From: a virus | Length of the DNA: 36,189 nt | Virus record (IMG/VR): IMGVR_UViG_3300020205_000310 | Span: 1-36,189 of that record | Direction: 5' to 3' (one strand) | Shown: in pieces, positions 6,124-13,300 of the stretch | Position numbering within the stretch: position 1 is the stretch's first letter | Layout of the letters: each line of letters starts with the position of its first letter | The notes under the pieces: model-generated | Databases searched by the model: none | What the model saw: only the letters and a program-made list of their open reading frames with translations | Told to the model about the DNA's origin: nothing | Made by a program: the position numbers and the translations under genes

Positions 6124-7794
6124 ATGCCCGGTTTACGTATTGATAATTTTTCCGGTATCGTACCGAGGACTGGTCCCACTGCGCTTGAGGGAAACCAAGC
6201 CCAGATTGCTAATAATGCCAAGCTGACGTCTCTTGAGATTCGTCCTTGGAGAACTCCGACCTTAGAGTACACGCCCAATGGCGGCGCTAGTGTTCAGTCT
6301 GTATTTAAGTTTAGTGGGCCCTCCGGCTCATCACCTGTATGGCTTGAGTGGAACTATGACGTAGACGTTGTCCCTGGCCCAGTAGCCGACTTGTCCGAAT
6401 TTCGTTTGTACTTTACAAGCTCAGGGTTTACCCCTAGAAAGACTAACTGGGCACTTGCTACCAGTTCAGCAACAGCCCCCTATCCAAACAACTATTATGA
6501 GATGGGTGTTCCCGTCCCTGCGGGTGCACCAGCAGTAACCAAGGCTGGTACAGGCACTGCGCCTACAGAAGACCGCTCTTATATATACACATACGTTACT
6601 ACGTTTGGTAGTGTGGCAGAAGAATCTGCCCCTAGTCCAGCAACCATTATTTCAGGTGTTAATACATCAGGCGACGCTGTAACGATTACAAGTTTCTCCA
6701 CGCCTCCCGCTGGCAACTACAACTTTACACACCGCCGTATTTATCGGTCAGTGATTGGAGCTACGACAGCCTCCTATTTGTTTGTGGCTGAGATTCCAAT
6801 TGCCACGGCGACTTATGTAGACACTAAGACAATTGCCCAGCTTGGCGCGGCCTTGCAGTCACTGTATTACACACCCCCACCTTCCACGCTGCAAGGTATT
6901 GTGTCTATGCCTAACGGCTTGCTGGCTGGGTTTACGGGCAATCAAATTTGGTTCTGTGAGCCGTATCTCCCCCATGCTTGGCCTGCTATATACATGCTGA
7001 CTACGGACTACCCCATTGTGGGCCTTGGCGTGTTTGGGAATTCTTTGTTTGTGGGGACCACACGCAATCCTTACATGGTAACTGGCACGACACCGTCCAG
7101 CATGATGCAGGAGAAGCTGTCGCTTGTGCAACCTTGCGTGGCCAAGAAATCTATTGTCTCTGACCAGTATGGCGTTTTGTACGCAAGCCCTAACGGTTTG
7201 GTGTCTATTTCTCCAGGCGCGCAAGAAGTCATGTCTAATGCCTTGTACACCCGTGAGGAATGGCAACTCCTGAACCCGTCGAGCATGATAGGTGCCGTGT
7301 ACAACAACATGTACTTTGGTTTTTACCAAACAATAGCTGGGGCTCGTAAGTCCATTATCATTCTGCGTGGGGATAACCCGCCGTTGGCTACGTTTGATTC
7401 CAACGCCAAAGCTAAGTTTGTTGAACCAGTCACTGGCACAGTGTATTTCTTGTCTGCCGCAGATAACAAGATTTATTCACTTGATACCAACACAGCCGCT
7501 AACACGGTGTTTACATGGCGGTCTAAGAAGTTCATTCACAACCGGCCTACAACTTATGCTGCACTGCAATTACACGCAGATTACGTATACATGGCGGCTA
7601 ACGCTGGTTCGTACCTTACAGTAAATCTGTATGCTGAAGGCCAAGGGGTGCTGACTATTAATATGACTGGCGATGAGCCTGTGCGTATTCCCAACGTGAC
7701 CCGTTCATATTACTGGGAAATTGAAGTTGTTGGAAACGTCCCAGTTCGCCGCGTCACTATAGCCACATCTGTTGATGAGTTGGAGATGGCTTAA
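6124..7794 (+). CDS. 556-residue virion structural protein, probably tail-associated
   Basis: The protein starts MPGLRIDNFSGIVPRTGP, an opening I associate with conserved podovirus virion proteins of unnamed function. It is beta-rich throughout, with no signal peptide or membrane helix. Residues about 135-230 (TEDRSYIYTYVTTFGSVAEE, then NFTHRRIYRS) resemble a fibronectin type III domain. The region after 250 has repeated short strands with VGLGVFGNSLFVGTTRNPY and YGVLYASPNGLVSISP, which look like beta-propeller blades. It shares one base with the next start (TAATG) and sits before the J-like fibre. A tail-hub, stopper or needle-adaptor role is possible but unproven. Confidence 0.65.
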   Translation: MPGLRIDNFSGIVPRTGPTALEGNQAQIANNAKLTSLEIRPWRTPTLEYTPNGGASVQSVFKFSGPSGSSPVWLEWNYDVDVVPGPVADLSEFRLYFTSSGFTPRKTNWALATSSATAPYPNNYYEMGVPVPAGAPAVTKAGTGTAPTEDRSYIYTYVTTFGSVAEESAPSPATIISGVNTSGDAVTITSFSTPPAGNYNFTHRRIYRSVIGATTASYLFVAEIPIATATYVDTKTIAQLGAALQSLYYTPPPSTLQGIVSMPNGLLAGFTGNQIWFCEPYLPHAWPAIYMLTTDYPIVGLGVFGNSLFVGTTRNPYMVTGTTPSSMMQEKLSLVQPCVAKKSIVSDQYGVLYASPNGLVSISPGAQEVMSNALYTREEWQLLNPSSMIGAVYNNMYFGFYQTIAGARKSIIILRGDNPPLATFDSNAKAKFVEPVTGTVYFLSAADNKIYSLDTNTAANTVFTWRSKKFIHNRPTTYAALQLHADYVYMAANAGSYLTVNLYAEGQGVLTINMTGDEPVRIPNVTRSYYWEIEVVGNVPVRRVTIATSVDELEMA

Positions 7795-9704
7795 TGTCTG
7801 CTCTGCCAAGACTACCGGGTATACCCTCAATTTCTCCGGTCCAAGACACGACCATAGCAGCAATCCTTCGCCCAATGAAGGAAAGTATAGAGATTCTTGG
7901 CGGGGCAATATCGGGTAATCCCTTACCTAATGGCACAACTATTAACAGCGGCCTTAATCCTGCCATCTCTCTTACAACCATTACCAATGTCTATGACGGG
8001 GCTACGGACACAACTCCGCCGCCAACACCATCAGGGTTAACCATTAGTGCTGGTTTTACAAACATTCTGTTGAGCTGGACTGACCCTAATACCTCAGGCA
8101 CGTTTCTTAACTATGCTTATACAGAAGTCTGGCGTTCAGTAGATAACGTTTTAGCTAATGCTGTATTGCAAGGTTTTGCCCCAGGCGCAGTTTATTCTGA
8201 CCCCGTAGGAACCAACAAAAGTTTCTACTACTGGATTCGGTTTGTATCTCAGGCTGACATTGCTGGCCCCTACAACAGTTCTATAGGTACGCTTGGTGGT
8301 ACCGGCCTTGTGGGTGGTGTGGACCTTGGCCCTTTGATTGTTGATGCTACCAAGCTGGCAGCTGATGCGGTCGAGTCCGGCAAAATCAAAGACGCTGCAA
8401 TTACGACAACTAAGATTGCTAACCTTGCCGTAGGTAATGCGGCTATTGCCAACTTGGCTGTCACAAATGCAAAAATCGGCAATCTTGCCGTTGATGATGC
8501 AAAAATTTCCGACTTATCGGTCAACAAGCTTACTGCTGGTTCTGTATCCGTAGGGCAGTACATCCAGTCAACTGGCTTTTCCTCCGGTACAAATGGTTGG
8601 AAAATTGACGGTAACGGTTCTGCCGAATTTGGCTCAGCTTCCATTCGTGGGCAAATTACTGCGGCTCAGATTGACTCTCGTGGGCTGTCTATTAAGAACA
8701 GTTCTGGCACAGTTATCTTTGCAGCAGGTACAAACCTTGAAGCTCAGTTCATTAACCCAGCAGCTGGCTGGTTAAATTCAGCACTTGTACCCAGCATAAC
8801 AACAGCTCAAAGCACGGCTGACACAGCAAACTCAAACGCTAGTACAGCACTCTCTACAGCAAATACGGCTAATACAAACGCTTCTACTGCACTTAGTAGC
8901 GTAGCTGGTAAGCTGTCCAAAGCAGGCGACACAATTACTGGACGGGTTACGTTCTCTGTAGCTGACGGTATGTTTGCTGGCACCGACACCAATAATGGTG
9001 TGTATTTTGGTAGCACCGGCCTACTTGGCCGAAAAGCTGGAGTCAATACTTTCTATATAAATACTGCAGGTGATGCGGTATTTGGCGGTTCTCTGTCTGC
9101 AGCTACAGGTAGTTTTGCTGGTTCTATGGCTGTGGGGTCTAGTCCTACACTAGTAACTGGGCCAACCATGACGGGGTCTGGTGCCAATATTTACAGTACT
9201 GGTAACTTTGTTCTTGGGAATGCCGCTACCAATATTTCGTTTAATGGCACAACAATGAAGCTTAACGGCGACATTGTTAATACCAACAGTATCCCGCTGG
9301 GGGCTATCTCTACTACGGTTAGTGCCACAGGCGCTATTAACTTTGTCTTTACAACCAGTACGGCAACTTCGGTCTCAACCGCTGCCACTACATTTCCGGT
9401 CGGTACGGTAATTAATTGTTTTTTTACAGCCGTCAAAGTTGATTATGGCGCTGGAGATATCAATTTACTACTAAACCTTCGGACGTCTGGTGGCACCCTT
9501 GTGGCTACATTCCTAGGGCAGTCAGGCCTTGAAGCAGTACAAACCATGGGACCTGGCGGGGATAAAGTGACTGCTACCTTTACTGGAACCTACGTCATTC
9601 CTTTTGATGGGTCTTTTGTAGTTGAAGCTTATATCTCCAACGGGTACGGTAATTCTTGGACTTGTAAACACGCAGATTTAATTGTATTAGCGAGCAAACG
9701 ATGA
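7794..9704 (+). CDS. host-specificity (J-like) tail tip/fibre protein
   Basis: The 636-residue protein is likely a receptor-binding tip. Residues about 75-170 form a fibronectin type III-like domain (PSGLTISAGFTNILLSWTDP, with YYWIRFVS). Residues 187-246 are six 10-residue repeats of the type KIANLAVGNA. The following segment has FSSGTNGWKIDGNGSAEFGS and ITAAQIDSRGLSIKNSSGT, the C-terminal signature of lambda gpJ-type tip proteins. A second repeat region (TANSNASTALS, TANTNASTALS, about 345-370) looks like a coiled-coil or stalk, followed by a beta-rich head. The next gene, overlapping by ATGA, is a fibre-assembly chaperone paralogue, supporting the fibre assignment. Confidence 0.75.
   Translation: MSALPRLPGIPSISPVQDTTIAAILRPMKESIEILGGAISGNPLPNGTTINSGLNPAISLTTITNVYDGATDTTPPPTPSGLTISAGFTNILLSWTDPNTSGTFLNYAYTEVWRSVDNVLANAVLQGFAPGAVYSDPVGTNKSFYYWIRFVSQADIAGPYNSSIGTLGGTGLVGGVDLGPLIVDATKLAADAVESGKIKDAAITTTKIANLAVGNAAIANLAVTNAKIGNLAVDDAKISDLSVNKLTAGSVSVGQYIQSTGFSSGTNGWKIDGNGSAEFGSASIRGQITAAQIDSRGLSIKNSSGTVIFAAGTNLEAQFINPAAGWLNSALVPSITTAQSTADTANSNASTALSTANTANTNASTALSSVAGKLSKAGDTITGRVTFSVADGMFAGTDTNNGVYFGSTGLLGRKAGVNTFYINTAGDAVFGGSLSAATGSFAGSMAVGSSPTLVTGPTMTGSGANIYSTGNFVLGNAATNISFNGTTMKLNGDIVNTNSIPLGAISTTVSATGAINFVFTTSTATSVSTAATTFPVGTVINCFFTAVKVDYGAGDINLLLNLRTSGGTLVATFLGQSGLEAVQTMGPGGDKVTATFTGTYVIPFDGSFVVEAYISNGYGNSWTCKHADLIVLASKR
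8352..8531 (+). repeat. six tandem 30-base units coding a 10-residue fibre repeat
   Basis: Within the J-like fibre gene, six consecutive 30-base units encode KLAADAVESG, KIKDAAITTT, KIANLAVGNA, AIANLAVTNA, KIGNLAVDDA and KISDLSVNKL. The third to fifth units are most alike in DNA as well as protein (AT-C-AA-CTTG-C-GT pattern). Such decads occur in fibre stalks and could expand or contract by recombination, changing fibre length. Confidence 0.7.
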
Positions 9705-10123
9705 TTCACTACGCTTACTACACCAACACAGGCCGGTACGTCCAATCAGGGACTGCCGTGTCAGAGGTCTCAGAATACGACATTCCTAGCGGATGTTACG
9801 TTTACTACGGTGAGGTAGATGTCGGGTCCCAGTACCATAACTTGGCAACAGACGAGCCTGCTGATAAAGGTGAACCTCCCGCAGCCGGACACATGTTTGA
9901 CTACGCTACCAAAACGTGGGTGCCAAATACAAGCTATCTTGACTCTAAAGCGCGGTTCGAAAGAGGTCAGTTACTCCAAGACAGCGACTGGACTCAAATC
10001 CCAAACAGCCCATTAACTACAGCCCAGCAAACCGCATGGGCTACATACCGACAAGCACTGCGAGATATTCCTGCTCAGTCAGGGTATCCAGTAAATATTA
10101 CGTGGCCTACCGCACCTGCATAA
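9701..10123 (+). CDS. tail-fibre assembly chaperone paralogue 2
   Basis: The 140-residue protein ends in WATYRQALRDIPAQSGYPVN and then ITWPTAPA, the signature of the phage tail assembly chaperone family (PF16778), shared with the 1658-2167 product. The N-terminal part (IHYAYYTNTGRYVQSG) and MFDYATKTWVPN also fit; the latter is a common segment before the chaperone helix. It overlaps the J-like fibre gene by ATGA and so is coupled to its presumed client. The two paralogues differ strongly in their N-terminal halves, consistent with different clients. The gene is followed by the 40-base gap with a promoter-like sequence. Confidence 0.75.
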   Translation: MIHYAYYTNTGRYVQSGTAVSEVSEYDIPSGCYVYYGEVDVGSQYHNLATDEPADKGEPPAAGHMFDYATKTWVPNTSYLDSKARFERGQLLQDSDWTQIPNSPLTTAQQTAWATYRQALRDIPAQSGYPVNITWPTAPA

Positions 10124-10125
10124 AA

Positions 10126-10155
10126 TTTACCTTTTTTGAATAAACAATGTAAGAT
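10126..10155 (+). promoter_or_regulatory. candidate promoter upstream of the ejection-protein block
   Basis: TTTACC (10126-10131) and TAAGAT (10150-10155), 18 bases apart, each match four of six bases of the sigma70 -35 and -10 consensus. The spacer contains a T6 tract and AACAATG, and the ten bases AACAATGTAA (10143-10152) recur at 5858-5867. If used as a sigma70 promoter, transcription would start very near the ATG at 10164. This is a weak consensus match; the shared ten-mer is the stronger reason to note it. Confidence 0.35.
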
Positions 10156-10163
10156 ACAGTCCC

Positions 10164-10616
10164 ATGAGTAATCATACACTTCGGCCCTTGTCCCCATGGA
10201 TAACCGAGTCTGTAAAAGACTTGGAGGCTCAGGAGTTTCTGACGCTTGTATTGAATGCTATTGAAGTCTGGGACGACATTGTCGATAAAGACGACCGCAT
10301 TTCTGTAGACGACATCCATAACGTATTTACTCAACTACTGGTTAAGTTACCAGCCAATGCGTTTTATCAACGAAATTACACAGCGTTAGCTGGAATGATT
10401 ATTGTCATGATCACATCTTGGCACACTTCAAACGCTAACCAAGGCACAGATGAAACTAGAGCTCATGCTTATACGCTACGCAAAGAATTTATAAATTTAG
10501 TTGTTATGTGTGTTGCGCTTACAGACAGTATTGCCCAAGCTCGTATGGCTTCATTATTGGGGTGGACTGATTCTGCAACCAACGATTCTTTTAACGAATT
10601 TTCAAGGGGTGAATAA
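10164..10616 (+). CDS. 150-residue protein of unknown function, virion block
   Basis: The product is mostly helical and acidic, with a hydrophobic stretch near the middle (YTALAGMIIVMITSW, about 72-86) and another at FINLVVMCVALTDSIA (about 112-127). These could be buried helices or two membrane helices. It precedes, with a one-base overlap, the first of three large ejection-type proteins, so it is probably expressed with them. No purine-rich ribosome-binding site is visible upstream of the ATG. I recognise no family and assign no function. Confidence 0.6.
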   Translation: MSNHTLRPLSPWITESVKDLEAQEFLTLVLNAIEVWDDIVDKDDRISVDDIHNVFTQLLVKLPANAFYQRNYTALAGMIIVMITSWHTSNANQGTDETRAHAYTLRKEFINLVVMCVALTDSIAQARMASLLGWTDSATNDSFNEFSRGE

Positions 10617-11665
10617 TGGGATTCTGGGGCGGCTCTTCAGCACCTGCAGCCGATCCAAATATCGGCGAAGCGCAGAAACAAATGTCTGATCTGGCAACAG
10701 AGCAGTGGAACACATTTAAAACCGACATCTATCCAAAGCTTATTGCTCAGATGGATAAAGAAACATCCCGTGCTGATGCAGTATGGGCTATGGATAAAGG
10801 CATTGCTGAATTCCAAATGAAGAATGCGCAGACTGACCGCGCTATTTACGAAACATATGGACTTGCTGCTGGTAAAAAATTAGTCGACGACGCTAATCAG
10901 TATAGTGAAAAAGGCTACCAAGAACAGATGGCTGGCCAAGCTGTCGGCGACATTGCCGCAGCAGAAGAAGTGGCGCGTCAAACCGGAATTCAACGTGACC
11001 GTTCTTATGGCATCGATCCAACATCGGGTCGTTCTGGTTTAGGTTTTAACGCAAACAACGTAACTGCCGCTCTTGCCAAAGCACAAGCTGGCACGCAAAC
11101 ACGCGAAGCTGCTAAGCAACTTGGTCTACAGAAACAAGCCAACGTATACAACATGGCTGCAGGCCTTCCTGCTCAATCGCTTGCTGGTTCCAATGCTGCC
11201 GTAGGCACTAATACTGCAGGCATGGACGCTTCAGGTAAAGCTCTCTCTGGTGTAGCTGTTACATCGGGTGCCATGAATAACGCAACCCAAACTGCTATGG
11301 GCGGATGGAATAACGTTGGGCGTTTAGGCGTTGATAAATATACCGCTGATTTGAAACGTTACTCAGCTGATGCTGAATCATCTGCCGGGTTTGGTAAAGC
11401 CCTCGGTACTTTGGGCGCAGCGTATATGCAGTTTGGTTCTGATATTAATATTAAACAGCATGTGCATCAAATTGGTACGTTAACCAACGGATTCCCGTTG
11501 TATGCGTTTGAATACAAACCAGAATACCAAGACACATGGGGCCACGGTATCCAGATTGGTGTGATGGCGCAAGACATTGAATTAACTTTACCTGAAGCGG
11601 TTTCCATTCACCCCGATGGATACAAACTTGTTGACTACGATAAGGTGATGAATCATGGGATTTAA
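10616..11665 (+). CDS. virion protein with C-terminal endosialidase-type (S74) chaperone domain
   Basis: The 349-residue product begins MGFWGGSSAPAADPNIGEAQ and has a long Ala/Gln-rich helical body (about 15-270), like podovirus internal virion proteins. Residues 274-345 match the intramolecular chaperone of endosialidase (Peptidase_S74, PF13884). They read GSDINIKQHVHQIGTLTNGF, then YAFEYK, GVMAQDIE, PEAV and YKLVDYDKV. The Ser-Lys pair used for self-cleavage in that family appears as S275 and K280 with the usual five-residue spacing, so release of about 75 C-terminal residues is possible. These domains usually end tail fibres and spikes; here the body looks like an ejection protein, which is unusual. 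It overlaps the next gene by 11 bases. Confidence 0.7.
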   Translation: MGFWGGSSAPAADPNIGEAQKQMSDLATEQWNTFKTDIYPKLIAQMDKETSRADAVWAMDKGIAEFQMKNAQTDRAIYETYGLAAGKKLVDDANQYSEKGYQEQMAGQAVGDIAAAEEVARQTGIQRDRSYGIDPTSGRSGLGFNANNVTAALAKAQAGTQTREAAKQLGLQKQANVYNMAAGLPAQSLAGSNAAVGTNTAGMDASGKALSGVAVTSGAMNNATQTAMGGWNNVGRLGVDKYTADLKRYSADAESSAGFGKALGTLGAAYMQFGSDINIKQHVHQIGTLTNGFPLYAFEYKPEYQDTWGHGIQIGVMAQDIELTLPEAVSIHPDGYKLVDYDKVMNHGI

Positions 11666-13289
11666 CTTAGGTGCAGCATTAAGCGGAGCCGCTGAAGGCG
11701 CTTCTGATACTTACTTCAAACTTAAAAAGCAAAAGCGTGAAGACGAGGAGATGCAACAGCGCAAAGAAGTTCACGAGGCTTGGAAGCGTGAGCAGTCCGA
11801 AAATGAACAGCTAAAAGCATTGGCTGGTGAAACACTAGGCCGGTCGGACACCCCTGAAGCATGGAGAACTGCTGGTGGGGCAAGGGGCCCCCAACTTGAA
11901 AACGACCAAGCAGCACTGCCTGCTAATGCTGCAGAAGCTTTCCCTGCGCAAAAAATGTACAGTCGCGACCAAGCGATGAAAGACTTTACAACCAGGGCCA
12001 TGGGTATCAACCCAACCAAGGCAATGGAATACGAGACTAAAGGTTTACAAAACCAAGGCGCTCGCCAAAACCTTAAAAAAGGCGAATATGAGTTGACATC
12101 GCTAGAACGTAGCGCAAGACTAGATTCGGCGTTTGAATCGTACATGGCAGAAACTCATAAAAAACTTACTGGGATGAGGCAAGATATTCAAGGCACGTTT
12201 GATACAGACGGCATGAATGGACTTGTTAAGAAGTATGGTTCTGATTTTAAAGACGCTACAGGTAACTCAGTTGCCTTAGTTGGTAATGCTCTTGTTATCA
12301 AAGACCCCAAAGGCAAAGTAATTGGTCAGCCTGTTACACGTCCCGAAGATGCTGTGAATGCGTTGTCCAACGTGATTGGGCAAAAAGCTATGCAATCTAG
12401 TCTTGATGGTATGTTGCAAAAAGGTTTGTTCCGAAATTCTGCTGAGATGTTGTCGTACTTCAAAGACCGCAATACCATGGAGACGCAGACAAGCAACGCG
12501 CAATCCCAACGTATGTCAGCTATGGCTTCTCAAACTTCAGCCAATGCTTCAGCACAGAATGCAGCAACGCAAGCATCAATTGCGTCTTCTACAATTGCTC
12601 AGAATAATGCGCAAGCAGCCATGTACAACGCACATGCTGGGGTCTACAACCAGACGTTGAAAGTGGCAGAGACCAATAAAGAAGCCCGTGAGGCAATGCA
12701 ACCGTTCCTTGATGACATTGCTAAGCTTGTTGATCCAAATGGTAAAGACAGAGCTGAGTTTGACCGTTTGTCTATGAAAGCAATGGCTGCTGGTGCAACT
12801 AAGTCAGCTGATATTAAAGGTTTGTTTGAATCCGCTAAGCGGGCTGATAAATCAAATGCGCCTGAGGTTGATCCAGAAGCCAAGAAAGCTGCTTACAAAG
12901 AACTGTCTGAAGTTGGTACAGACCCTAAAGCTATTAAAGCCGTTATGGATAAATGGGAAATGGTGTTTGGTCCAAATGAGACTACTAAGGCTGTAATGGC
13001 TGCCGAAGCAAGACGAAAAGCCTCACAGGGAAACCCTGTGGCACCTGCTCCAGCAGCGGCTCCAGCGGCGGCTCCAACAGCAATTCCAACGGCTGCTGCA
13101 CCACCAGCTGCGCCTGTTGCGCCTGCAACTGCACTACCAACTAACATTCCTCCTGTAACATCTTCAACAATTCAGGGACCTAAAAAGTACCAAATTAAAG
13201 GAGTGATTGGGTTGTTTAAAACTCCTGAAGAAGCTCAAGCTGCATGGGCGCAAAAGTATGCGCCTAAAGCCCCTGCTATGTTCGATTAA
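11655..13289 (+). CDS. 544-residue internal virion (ejection) protein
   Basis: The protein starts MGFNLGAALSGAAEGASDTYFKLKKQ, a short glycine/alanine-rich amphipathic segment followed by a long charged coiled coil rich in Gln, Glu and Ala, typical of DNA-ejection proteins of podoviruses. A second helical segment (about 275-335) is almost pure Ala/Ser/Asn/Gln. Residues about 450-500 are an Ala/Pro low-complexity linker. The C-terminal 40 residues (KKYQIKGVIGLFKTPEEAQA and onward) look like a small folded tail, perhaps contacting the giant protein encoded next. There is no enzyme motif. Role inferred from composition and from lying between the S74 protein and the giant protein. Confidence 0.65.
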   Translation: MGFNLGAALSGAAEGASDTYFKLKKQKREDEEMQQRKEVHEAWKREQSENEQLKALAGETLGRSDTPEAWRTAGGARGPQLENDQAALPANAAEAFPAQKMYSRDQAMKDFTTRAMGINPTKAMEYETKGLQNQGARQNLKKGEYELTSLERSARLDSAFESYMAETHKKLTGMRQDIQGTFDTDGMNGLVKKYGSDFKDATGNSVALVGNALVIKDPKGKVIGQPVTRPEDAVNALSNVIGQKAMQSSLDGMLQKGLFRNSAEMLSYFKDRNTMETQTSNAQSQRMSAMASQTSANASAQNAATQASIASSTIAQNNAQAAMYNAHAGVYNQTLKVAETNKEAREAMQPFLDDIAKLVDPNGKDRAEFDRLSMKAMAAGATKSADIKGLFESAKRADKSNAPEVDPEAKKAAYKELSEVGTDPKAIKAVMDKWEMVFGPNETTKAVMAAEARRKASQGNPVAPAPAAAPAAAPTAIPTAAAPPAAPVAPATALPTNIPPVTSSTIQGPKKYQIKGVIGLFKTPEEAQAAWAQKYAPKAPAMFD

Positions 13290-13300
13290 AAGGTCTGTAA

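Noticed and set aside
6859-7329. A 156-codon open frame on the minus strand within the 556-residue virion gene.
   Set aside because: It is antisense to a clear coding frame, has no ribosome-binding site and its His/Arg/Val-rich composition is typical of a shadow frame.
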